Below are positions 54,257 through 62,517 of a stretch of DNA of 64,000 nt, one piece after another (positions within the stretch are counted from its first letter, which is position 1; every line of letters starts with the position of its first letter). Location of the stretch: assembly GCF_012641265.1 (NCBI RefSeq), contig NZ_JABAHZ010000001.1, positions 1,807,446-1,871,445 of the forward strand. The letters are read 5' to 3'. Under the pieces are notes generated by a model. It ran no database searches, was not told the DNA's origin, and worked only from the letters and a program-made list of their open reading frames with translations. This DNA comes from Chitinophaga eiseniae (lineage in GTDB: Bacteria; Bacteroidota; Bacteroidia; Chitinophagales; Chitinophagaceae). The translations under genes were made by a program, and so were the position numbers.

Positions 54257-54706
54257 TAGGGGATCATTGGTTTAAATCAGGAATAATACAAACAGTACTA
54301 CCAGTTAAATTACCGGCATTTTGAAGATAGTTGAATGTAAATATACTATTTCTAAATGCAACTATTAGGGAGAGCAGGCATTAAATATGGTGTCGGTGAT
54401 GGCGTAACAATTTTTTTCACTGCGGATATATCTCAGTGGTGCACCTTAATTTGCTCCTCGTTCGAACATGATCAACTCAATAACCATTTGTTTAGCTATA
54501 CCTTCCTGTTCGAGTATATTATTGAAAACCGGTACCTTTTTTCTAATCTATAAACTATCCAGTGAACACCTTTTTTGCTCATCTTTCATACCACAACGAT
54601 TCATGTGAACCTATTTGCTCATCTTTTAAACCACACTAACTAACGACACTTACCACGTATTTTTTTGAAAATCCTTTTTTAAACCCTCAATTTAAACCGT
54701 AATTCT
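54257..54706. other. 450-bp intergenic region with tandem repeats upstream of the A-T-R gene
   Basis: No supported gene. A 65-codon frame at 54356-54553 has no recognisable features. The right part holds two imperfect direct repeats and a possible promoter for the A-T-R enzyme. Confidence 0.6.
54562..54638. repeat. Two imperfect direct repeats, 43-bp period
   Basis: GTGAAC followed by TTTGCTCATCTTT and ACCACA occurs at 54562-54595 and again at 54605-54636, with the starts 43 bp apart. They lie 70-145 bp upstream of the A-T-R start and may bind a regulator. TTTG (54614-54617) followed 19 bp later by TAACTAAC (54637-54644) gives a weak Bacteroidota-type promoter inside the second copy. Confidence 0.55.
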
Positions 54707-57700
54707 ATGGACCACGCGATCCACCACAACGCCCACGGGCAACAGCACCCTATTGCTGCGGCCCAGGACAATCAGCATGTAGCTGAATTACTGACACACG
54801 CACCCTGGGAAGACTACAATTCCCGGGAAACATTGGTGTCCCTGTTCCGCAAACAGGCCACCAGTACGCCAGGTAACCTGGCCGTATCTTTCAAGGGCCA
54901 TTCCCTTACCTACCGGGAGCTGGATGAAAAAAGCAACCAGCTGGCGCATTACCTGCTGGCACAAGGCGTTTCCACTGGCAGCTATGTACCGGTGTACCTG
55001 GAACGTAGCGCCGAATGGGCCATCGCCGTACTGGGTATCCTGAAAACCGGCGCCGCCTACATCCCGGTAGATGCCATCTATCCCGGTAAAAGAGTGGCCT
55101 TTATCCTGGAAGAAGTGGAGGCCAAAGTGATCATTACCCAGCTATCGCTGGGCTCACGACTATTCCAGGTACATCACACCACGGTGGTTTACCTCGACAA
55201 CCTCACGGTTCTCCAGGAACAGCCGGTTACTGCACCCGACCGGATGCCGGCACCAACAGACCTGGCGTACATCATCTACACCTCCGGATCTACCGGTCAG
55301 CCTAAAGGGGTGATGATCACGCATCTGTCCATTCAGCACCTGGTCTGCTGGCACAAGCAGCAGTATGCCGTCAACAGCAACAGCCGGCTATCGCTCGTAG
55401 CCGGCCTCGCATTCGACATCTCCGTATGGGAATGCTGGTCAGCCCTTCTTTCCGGAGCCGCCCTTTTTATCGCCGATAATGAGGAAAGAACCCACGCAGG
55501 ACTGCTGATGGAGTTTTACCGGAGCAACCAGCTCACCCATGCCTTCGCACCCGCCGTACTGGTGCCGGAACTGATCGCGTTAAGCCGGCAAACACCCGGA
55601 TTAACACTGCAATACCTGTTTTCCGGCGGTGAACAAATGAAACCCGTATTAACTGGCGGATTATCGTACCAGCTGATCGACTACTACGGACCTACCGAGT
55701 ATACCGTGTACGCCACACACCGCCCCGTAACAGATGTAGACGGACAGTATTTTCCGACTATCGGTCGCCCCATTGCCAATACCCAGGCTTTTATCCTGGA
55801 CCGCGAACTACAGCTACTGGCGCCCGGCGCGGTTGGGGAGCTATGCCTCAGCGGTATCGGTATTGCACAGGGGTACTTTAAAAACCCTGCGCTCACCGAC
55901 AGCAAGTTTGTGCCGCATCCCTTTATGCCAGGCCAGCGATTATATCGCACCGGCGACCTGGCCCGCCGCCTGCCCGACGGCAACATCCAGTTTCTCGGCC
56001 GCATCGACAACCAGCTCAAGATCCGTGGCTTTCGTGTGGAACCAGGCGAAATAGAAGCAGCCCTGTTACTGGTGCCGCATGTGAAAAGTGCCGCGCTCAT
56101 TGCGGTAGACAACAACCGCCAACAGAAACAACTGGTAGCATTTATGGTGCAGGACCATCCCAACGAACAGCAAGGCATTGCGCTTGCCCGGCAACAACTC
56201 AAACAGGACCTGCCCGGTTATATGGTGCCGGCCCGTTTTATTACCGTTCGTGAACTGCCAGTGAATGCCAACGGGAAAGTAGATAAAGCCGCCCTGGCAG
56301 CTTTGTCTGCCCAGGCTGCAGGCAACTACCACGAAGCGGATGAACCTGTCAGCGAAACAGAACGCATCATTGCAGAGGTATGGTCCGATATACTGGAAAG
56401 ACCGTATATCCATCACAGTGATAACTTCTTCGATATAGGCGGCGACTCCCTGCTGGTGGCCACTGTGGTAACTAAACTGAAAGACCGCTTCGACATCAAA
56501 ATGTATCTCCGTGATCTGTACCAGTATTCCGAACTACGGGCACTGGCCACAATGATCGACAACCGCGTAAAGACCGGAGACACCGGTATCCCGGAAGAAG
56601 ATGTAGAACCTTATGTATCGCTGCAACAGGATGCCTGGCTGCTGCCCGACGTGGAATACCGGCAACCGTTTGATGCCAGTGTGCTGGAACGCCAGTCGGC
56701 GGTATTGCTCACCGGCGCGACGGGTTTTGTGGGTATTCACCTGCTGCAGGAACTGCTGGACAATACCACCGCTACCGTGTATTGTCTCGTTCGCGCCCGT
56801 GATGAACATCATGCGCTTGATAAAATCCACCAGGCTTTTGCGGCCTATCATATCCCGGTGCAGGAAAATACCAGGCACCGTATTGTGGCTGTGGTAGGCG
56901 ATTTTGCGCAGTCATCATTGGGCATCACTGAAGAAGCTTACTGGGAGCTGGCTGCCAAAGTAGAAGTGATCTATCACTCTGGCAGTTCTGTGAACTTCAT
57001 TGAGCCTTACTCTTTCATGAAAAAGCCAAATGTAGACGGTCTCCGGGAGATCATTCGTTTTGCGGCTACCGGTAAAATGAAGTGCCTGTCGCTCCTGTCC
57101 ACCATCTCTGTGTATAGCTGGGGGCATGTGTTCACACACAAAACCATCATGAAAGAAACCGATGACATTTCCCAAAACCTGCTCGCGGTAAGCAAAGACA
57201 TTGGTTATGTTAGAAGTAAATGGGTGATGGAAGCCGTAGCCGATCTCGCTGCTGCAGCAGGCGTACCCGTCATCACTTTCCGCCTGGGATATGCGATGTG
57301 CCACAGCCAGTCTGGCGCCAGCGCTCCCTACCAATGGTGGGCCAGCCTGGTAAAAAACTGTGTACAATACGCCTCCTATCCCGCCCTCCGCGAATTACGC
57401 GAAGGCCTTATCACGGTGGATTATATGGTAAAAGCGATCGTACACATCACCAAAAACAAGGAAGCTATCGGGCAGAAGTTTAACCTGATCTGTTCCCCCG
57501 AAACGAACCTCACACTCGAACAGTTTTTCCAACGCCTGATAGATACCTATGGTTTTAACCTCCGGCCACTGTCGTACCGCGACTGGCGCAGGCAATGGGA
57601 AGATGACAGTACTAACCGTCTCTACCCGCTGACCAGTCTTTTCAGGGATAACATGCACGAAGGGCTTTCCACGGTGGAACTATACCAGGACACTTACGTA

Positions 57701-57814
57701 TGGCACCGCGAGAACGTGGATAAATTCATGCAGGGATCGGGCATACCGGAGCCTGTTTTTGACAAAGCTGTGCTGGATCAATACCTGCAGTATTTAGGTA
57801 TTGCTGTAGCATAA
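54707..57814 (+). CDS. Free-standing A-T-R enzyme: NRPS adenylation, carrier and thioester reductase domains
   Basis: A 1035-residue protein with the domain order adenylation, carrier, reductase. Adenylation motifs are A3 YIIYTSGSTGQPKG (about 187-200), A4 FDISVWE, A5 YYGPTEYT, A7 YRTGDLARRLPDG, A8 KIRGFRVEPGEIE and A10 PVNANGKVDK. The carrier serine is in DNFFDIGGDSLL (about 582). The reductase has the NAD(P) motif LLTGATGFVGIHLL (about 667) and the catalytic YVRSK (about 832). It should activate an amino or carboxylic acid, load it on its own carrier and release an aldehyde or alcohol. No condensation domain, phosphopantetheinyl transferase or other biosynthesis gene is adjacent. Confidence 0.88.
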   Translation: MDHAIHHNAHGQQHPIAAAQDNQHVAELLTHAPWEDYNSRETLVSLFRKQATSTPGNLAVSFKGHSLTYRELDEKSNQLAHYLLAQGVSTGSYVPVYLERSAEWAIAVLGILKTGAAYIPVDAIYPGKRVAFILEEVEAKVIITQLSLGSRLFQVHHTTVVYLDNLTVLQEQPVTAPDRMPAPTDLAYIIYTSGSTGQPKGVMITHLSIQHLVCWHKQQYAVNSNSRLSLVAGLAFDISVWECWSALLSGAALFIADNEERTHAGLLMEFYRSNQLTHAFAPAVLVPELIALSRQTPGLTLQYLFSGGEQMKPVLTGGLSYQLIDYYGPTEYTVYATHRPVTDVDGQYFPTIGRPIANTQAFILDRELQLLAPGAVGELCLSGIGIAQGYFKNPALTDSKFVPHPFMPGQRLYRTGDLARRLPDGNIQFLGRIDNQLKIRGFRVEPGEIEAALLLVPHVKSAALIAVDNNRQQKQLVAFMVQDHPNEQQGIALARQQLKQDLPGYMVPARFITVRELPVNANGKVDKAALAALSAQAAGNYHEADEPVSETERIIAEVWSDILERPYIHHSDNFFDIGGDSLLVATVVTKLKDRFDIKMYLRDLYQYSELRALATMIDNRVKTGDTGIPEEDVEPYVSLQQDAWLLPDVEYRQPFDASVLERQSAVLLTGATGFVGIHLLQELLDNTTATVYCLVRARDEHHALDKIHQAFAAYHIPVQENTRHRIVAVVGDFAQSSLGITEEAYWELAAKVEVIYHSGSSVNFIEPYSFMKKPNVDGLREIIRFAATGKMKCLSLLSTISVYSWGHVFTHKTIMKETDDISQNLLAVSKDIGYVRSKWVMEAVADLAAAAGVPVITFRLGYAMCHSQSGASAPYQWWASLVKNCVQYASYPALRELREGLITVDYMVKAIVHITKNKEAIGQKFNLICSPETNLTLEQFFQRLIDTYGFNLRPLSYRDWRRQWEDDSTNRLYPLTSLFRDNMHEGLSTVELYQDTYVWHRENVDKFMQGSGIPEPVFDKAVLDQYLQYLGIAVA

Positions 57815-57820
57815 TATCGA

Positions 57821-57858
57821 AACGCCGCGTGATGCGCATCATGCGGCGTTTTTTTATC
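57821..57858 (+). terminator. Terminator of the A-T-R gene
   Basis: Arms 57821-57835 and 57836-57850 form a 15-bp stem with one G-T pair and almost no loop, followed by seven T. Confidence 0.85.
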
Positions 57859-57933
57859 CTCCTGGTAATCATATTCTATGAAAAAATTTATAATGCCATG
57901 GCCTGAAGACTTTTTGTTTTTAAATTCACGTTC

Positions 57934-58503
57934 ATGAACAACTTCTGGGAAAAAGTAACGAGGTATCACCCACTATCAGATGAAAGCCGGCAGGCATGGG
58001 GAAATATTATTACCAGCCGTACCTACAAACGTCATGAAACGCTGGTGGCAGAGGGCCAGGTGCCGCGGCTGGTGGCCTACGTAGTAAAGGGATTATTCTC
58101 CCAGTATTATACAGCGCCGAATGGAGATGTGGTGATCAAACGTTTTTTCCCGGAAACGTTTCTGGCAGCATCTGTAAGTGCGATGTTGACCCAAAGTCCC
58201 AGCCAGTTCACGATAAAGGCACTGGAAAATACCACCGTGTTAGTATATCATTTTGATGAATTTAAAAAGTTGACAACGCTTTATCCTGATATGGCCGCGT
58301 TGTATATCCGCTACCTGGAAATACACTGGGTAATAGAAAAAGAGCCACAGGAAATATCATTGCGCTATGATACCGGCAAAAGCCGCTACACTGCCTTCCT
58401 GCAACAATTCCCTACGCTGGAACACCGCCTGAAGCAGCACGAGATCGCTTCCTACCTTGGTATTACACCTACGCAACTGAGTCGTATACGCGCCGGGTTA
58501 TAG
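57934..58503 (+). CDS. Crp/Fnr family transcriptional regulator
   Basis: A 189-residue protein with an N-terminal cyclic-nucleotide-binding-like domain (KRHETLVAEGQVPRLVAYVV then KGLFSQYYTAPNGDVV) and a C-terminal helix-turn-helix (LKQHEIASYLGITPTQLSRI). It lies between the A-T-R gene and the cupin gene, both on the same strand, and may regulate the latter. Confidence 0.83.
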   Translation: MNNFWEKVTRYHPLSDESRQAWGNIITSRTYKRHETLVAEGQVPRLVAYVVKGLFSQYYTAPNGDVVIKRFFPETFLAASVSAMLTQSPSQFTIKALENTTVLVYHFDEFKKLTTLYPDMAALYIRYLEIHWVIEKEPQEISLRYDTGKSRYTAFLQQFPTLEHRLKQHEIASYLGITPTQLSRIRAGL

Positions 58504-58581
58504 TTTTTTTTGAAACGTCAACATTTGTAAATGTTTTTGAGGCTGGCATGGCTGAATTTTGTCTTCATAAAAATAAAATTT

Positions 58582-59100
58582 ATGAAGAAGACAGATTACC
58601 TGGAAGACCAGCTCGCCAATAATGCCACCGTACATCACCCAGGCCAGGGAGAACGGCTGGAGATGGGAGGCGCCTCCTTTGTTTTTAAAGTGACCAGCGA
58701 AATGTCGAACAGTCACCTGGGTGCATATGAGATCACATTACCACCACATACCATTGGCGCCAGGTTGCACTACCACCGTTTTATGGATGAAACCTTTATT
58801 GTAGGCAAGGGTACGCTTACAGTATACGCCGGTGAAGATACGCATTACCTGCAACCCGGATCAGTGGTATATGTGCCACGTTTCACGCCACATGGTTTTG
58901 CCAACGACACGGATGAACAGGTTGTACTCACACTCATTTTCAATCCTGCAGAAAAAAGAGAAGGCTTCTTCCGCGGGCTGGTGGATATCCTTAGCGAGCA
59001 ACCTGTTGACCCAGCCAAATATCTGAAGTTGTATAATAAGTACGACAGCTTCCCGGTGGATGTCAATAATATGTTACCGGTGAAAGATCTGCCATTATAA
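58582..59100 (+). CDS. Cupin domain protein
   Basis: A 172-residue protein with the two cupin motifs: GARLHYHRFMDETFIVGKG (metal-binding His-X-His and Glu) and the later VYVPRFTPHGFAND (His). It is a small cytosolic metal-binding beta-barrel, dioxygenase-like, isomerase-like or regulatory. The ATG at 58582 removes an unlikely hydrophobic extension. It starts 78 bp after the Crp gene. Confidence 0.78.
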   Translation: MKKTDYLEDQLANNATVHHPGQGERLEMGGASFVFKVTSEMSNSHLGAYEITLPPHTIGARLHYHRFMDETFIVGKGTLTVYAGEDTHYLQPGSVVYVPRFTPHGFANDTDEQVVLTLIFNPAEKREGFFRGLVDILSEQPVDPAKYLKLYNKYDSFPVDVNNMLPVKDLPL

Positions 59101-59160
59101 TGCTACTTTCCGGCAAATTGCTGGCAACATTGCAAGTTACCCCACCTACCCTTCAACAAC

Positions 59161-59202
59161 AAACAAAAGCGCCTGCCGGATGCTTCTCAACATGGCAGGC
59201 GC
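59161..59202. terminator. Terminator between cupin and lipase genes
   Basis: Arms 59169-59177 and 59194-59202 form a perfect 9-bp G/C-rich stem. On the minus strand TTTTGTTT follows, which terminates the lipase transcript. Confidence 0.8.
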
Positions 59203-59228
59203 CAGGGTAATTATTTACAAAAGAGATA

Positions 59229-60266
59229 CTAAACTACAGCAGCTGCAGTAACTAATGGGTTCTTTATCGGCTGCAGATCTACGCCCAGATGCTTAGCATA
59301 GTTAAAGAGTTGGTGCTGGAAACCGACCTGACCGTGCCAATCGTCGATGGTATTTTCCTTCCACCTGGAATCCAGTGCAGCTTCGAAATATTCATAGTTA
59401 TTTTTAGGTTGTTGATAGCCAAACAGGAGTAAGACGTCCGCCATTTTTTGGTAGAAATCATGTACTGTCATTGGATCTTGTCCCTTTTGAGCTGGAATCT
59501 GGATAACCGTAGCGTCGGGTGTTTTAGGCTTATAAAAATCGCTGACTAACAACAGCCGTCCGGCAACCGGGAAGTTGGGAACAACGTCACGGATATTATG
59601 CAAATGCCACGCGTTGGTAATTTTAGCGTCCAGGTCATTGGCAAAATCCGCATTACCGGATGCAGGTGCTGCGAAAGTAACGAGCAACACGTTATCTGCC
59701 GTTTTAGAGAACTGCCTTTTAAGACATTCGGCAAAATAAGAGGCATAAACATTGGCCAGGTTTCCGCCGAGACTATGTCCTGTAATGATCAGCTTTTTAT
59801 CGCCGTTTTTTGTCAAGAACATCAGCGCCTGTTGAAGTGACAACAGTGGCAGGAGCCCGAGGTTATTCCTCGACAATAACATTTCTGTAAAACCAGTGTA
59901 GGCCCCGGCACTAATACAAGGCATTTTATCAGCGCCGGCAGCAACATCATGACTGGTAAAAGGCCAGTATGCCAGGGCGGCATCCAGGTCTTCCAATCCC
60001 CAGTCTACAAAAACATCCAGGTCGCTGCTGAACCCGTTATCCTTGCTGACAGAGCCCCTGACAGCGAGCGCGTAAACATCTTTGGATTCGTGTTCCGCTA
60101 TAAAGAAGTAATTGGGGGAAGTAACCTTGCCACTGCTCCAGGCTACACGCCAGCCCGGCATAAGCGTTTTAATGTCATTGTCCGGGTCCGCATCGCCGGC
60201 CACATTGCAAAGCCGTACCGCAATTTTCTTCAGTTCATCAGGATTGAGATTGATGTTGGATTCCAT
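59229..60266 (-). CDS. Class 3 lipase-like protein
   Basis: A 345-residue protein with the lipase class 3 elbow LIITGHSLGGNLANVYAS (Ser165) and the conserved TFAAPASGN and HNIRDVVPNFP segments that carry the acid residue. It has no signal peptide, so it would act in the cytosol unless exported by an unusual route. The neighbouring upstream gene on the same strand encodes an unrecognised membrane protein. Substrate unknown; phospholipid or glyceride hydrolysis is the family expectation. Confidence 0.8.
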   Translation of the reverse strand: MESNINLNPDELKKIAVRLCNVAGDADPDNDIKTLMPGWRVAWSSGKVTSPNYFFIAEHESKDVYALAVRGSVSKDNGFSSDLDVFVDWGLEDLDAALAYWPFTSHDVAAGADKMPCISAGAYTGFTEMLLSRNNLGLLPLLSLQQALMFLTKNGDKKLIITGHSLGGNLANVYASYFAECLKRQFSKTADNVLLVTFAAPASGNADFANDLDAKITNAWHLHNIRDVVPNFPVAGRLLLVSDFYKPKTPDATVIQIPAQKGQDPMTVHDFYQKMADVLLLFGYQQPKNNYEYFEAALDSRWKENTIDDWHGQVGFQHQLFNYAKHLGVDLQPIKNPLVTAAAVV

Positions 60267-60598
60267 AGTAATGGTATTTTGAGTGTGAAAAAATAACCAG
60301 GGTTAATATGATTATTAAATCTGCATTGAGGGAATTACGGATAGTAATTTAGCAAAATTATTCGGATTCCAAATCAATATAAAAAAATCAGGGCAAATAC
60401 CGCTTACTGAAACCCATCTATTTAAAATAGCGTTCCAGGATTAGACTTTAGACATCCGGCTATGTTCCCAGGAAAGGTGTTTAAGACTAGAGGGTAGCGT
60501 CGGCTACCCTCTAGTCTTAAACACCTTTCTTTTAAAGCTCTTCCTAAAATCTACACGGAAGGGCTCTCATCGTTACACCAGTCGCGGTACTATTTCGC
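60267..60598. other. 332-bp intergenic region with a 26-bp perfect hairpin
   Basis: No gene supported. It lies between the lipase start (60266) and the stop of the membrane protein gene (60599). The hairpin is listed separately. Confidence 0.6.
60472..60529. repeat. 26-bp perfect inverted repeat with 6-nt loop
   Basis: Positions 60472-60497 are the exact reverse complement of 60504-60529. On the plus strand the right arm runs into TTTT, so it could terminate plus-strand transcription; on the minus strand it lies 70 bp beyond the membrane protein gene stop but has no T-run. The stem is longer than needed for a terminator. Confidence 0.85.
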
Positions 60599-62002
60599 TC
60601 AACTGAATACCAGGTCAACTAAACTTTTCACGAAGGCAGCTATCATTGGTGAACCGACTACCAACAGATCTATTATTTTCTTTGCCGTTCCAGCTGGTTC
60701 AAAGGTCTTTCCAATCTTGGCAGCATCGCCAGGACCAGCAGCGGCGGCCTGCGCAACCACCTCCGCATTAGCTTCTGCTAATTGCAATTGAACGGGGATG
60801 TAAAACAACAGTAATAAAAACGTATGCAGAATCCCATAAAAGCAAACTATATCAAGCCGAAAATAATCATAACCGATAGATGAATTATATGCTTTTACAA
60901 ACGAAAGCGTATTCAGAGCAGCATAAAACTGACCCGTTGTTATCACGGCGAACGTAAGTATCAATGCGGCCAACACAAAATACACCTTAAAATCTTTGTT
61001 AACAGATAATAAGTCAGAAAGATATGTTGGTGCACTTTTAGCTGCAAGCAATGCCCTGGTATCACTATATGTAAAAAGCATGCCGGCTAAGCATAACGCT
61101 GCAGTAAAATAGCCCAATGAATTAATGATAGTAAAAACAGTGTGAAGATTGCGCATGAATAGTTCGTTACGTACAATATTGTCTTCATCGCTGGGCGCAT
61201 TCAAAAATAAAAAATAAAATGAAACACATACAGCTATCACGATTACAGCATAAATAGCCTTCCACTTGATGGATAGCCGGTACTCTCCGCTATTCTTCCT
61301 GAAGATTATTGACAGTAAGTACGGAATTAATAAGCAATACAGTGTTGCCTGGATGACTAATGAAATTATCCAATAACCAAAGAGCGGATATTTTACCATA
61401 AAACGATCGGAATCATACGGAATCGCTGTAAGCGTAATCTTTTTACGGATTTCCTTTACCTGCAGTGTGGAATCACAGAAAACGACAGTCACAGGTTGTT
61501 GATACTGGCTTATCTCATGTCCATTCATCCTTTTAAGCAACCTTAAATCCAAAGAGTCGATACGCAGACTTTTACCGGAAAACTGCAGCAGCTCGGTGTC
61601 GTTCATCACTGCCACTCTTCCCCTGATCCTGAGTAGTGCGTCCCGTTGTTTACCGAGCAGGCTGTCTTTTAATGCCTTCAAACGTGTATCTGTCTGTGGC
61701 AATAATTGTAATTTTTGCCTTTCCTGCACCAATGACAAGACGGCGGCGGAGTCCTGCAGTGAGCTATCTATAACATTATTTAGTACCTGCCTGGGATTCC
61801 AGTTTATCTCGTGGAACTGTAGTTGTTCATTTTCACCGTTCAGAATAAGCTTAAATGCGCCCATAAATGCTATCAATCCAAGAATGACTACAAGGAGCGG
61901 CTGCAATTTTTTTCCAATTGTGTCGGGGGACGGGGTAGTACCGTTGGTGGCGGCAGGTGGATTGCCGATTACAACAGTCGAAGCATTGTTTGAGTTATCC
62001 AT
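60599..62002 (-). CDS. Hypothetical membrane protein with large N-terminal extracytoplasmic region
   Basis: A 467-residue protein. A Ser/Thr/Pro/Asn-rich start is followed by one transmembrane helix (about 36-53), a soluble helical stretch rich in Gln, Leu and Asp (about 55-205) and about five more helices (for example YWIISLVIQATLYCLLIPYL), ending in a Gly/Ala-rich linker and a final hydrophobic helix. I do not recognise the family. A 49-codon frame precedes it and the lipase gene follows, all on the same strand. Confidence 0.6.
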   Translation of the reverse strand: MDNSNNASTVVIGNPPAATNGTTPSPDTIGKKLQPLLVVILGLIAFMGAFKLILNGENEQLQFHEINWNPRQVLNNVIDSSLQDSAAVLSLVQERQKLQLLPQTDTRLKALKDSLLGKQRDALLRIRGRVAVMNDTELLQFSGKSLRIDSLDLRLLKRMNGHEISQYQQPVTVVFCDSTLQVKEIRKKITLTAIPYDSDRFMVKYPLFGYWIISLVIQATLYCLLIPYLLSIIFRKNSGEYRLSIKWKAIYAVIVIAVCVSFYFLFLNAPSDEDNIVRNELFMRNLHTVFTIINSLGYFTAALCLAGMLFTYSDTRALLAAKSAPTYLSDLLSVNKDFKVYFVLAALILTFAVITTGQFYAALNTLSFVKAYNSSIGYDYFRLDIVCFYGILHTFLLLLFYIPVQLQLAEANAEVVAQAAAAGPGDAAKIGKTFEPAGTAKKIIDLLVVGSPMIAAFVKSLVDLVFS

Positions 62003-62517
62003 AGTGTATTGAGATTTTGGTTTATAAAATAAAGTAACAGGGGTAGCTTAATTTTCTGGCAAAGTAATTTTCAGATCTGGTTTGGCTCTAGCGATACCAG
62101 CACCCAGGGGCCAGATTGCTGTTGATTTGATATGACAGGTAAGGTGCGTATAGCATTCAGATATTTCAAGTTCGTGCAGGATCATTTGACTTGCCATAAG
62201 GTATAGTCTTTTTTGGGGTATAATTATTATACAGTATAGGTATTATGAGCAATGCTGCGCTCTCTTTTCAAAATGCCTCCAGTCAATAAAAGTATTTTAC
62301 CCAATTTAGTTTTTTTTTAGAAATCCCCCAAAAGGATCGGTCAAATACGGTCGTTCTGCTTCCGATTTCGCACATAACTTAAATAATATTATATTTTATA
62401 TATTTTTCCCTTAAATTAGGGGGGAGAGTTATATGGAGTCAATATCTGATTAGCCACATACCATCAGCCAACCATCTGTAGTAAGGCAAATTTCGTAAAG
62501 AAAAATTGTGAAAAATA
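62003..62517. other. 515-bp divergent region between the membrane protein gene and the sensor gene
   Basis: Apart from the possible 49-codon gene, the right part is AT-rich (long A/T runs near 62300-62420) and should hold the promoter of the two-component sensor. No clear operator was seen. Confidence 0.5.
62048..62197 (-). CDS. Possible small protein, 49 residues
   Basis: A minus-strand frame from ATG at 62195-62197 to TAA at 62048-62050 encodes MASQMILHELEISECYTHLT, continuing with CHIKSTAIWPLGAG and ending DLKITLPEN. It is 45 bp upstream of the membrane protein gene on the same strand. No homologue is recognised and length alone does not prove it, but the composition is protein-like. Confidence 0.35.
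   Translation of the reverse strand: MASQMILHELEISECYTHLTCHIKSTAIWPLGAGIARAKPDLKITLPEN

Noticed and set aside
54356..54553. 65-codon frame in the gap between the helicase and A-T-R genes
   Set aside because: No recognisable motif, AT-rich composition and no conserved neighbour layout; treated as chance.
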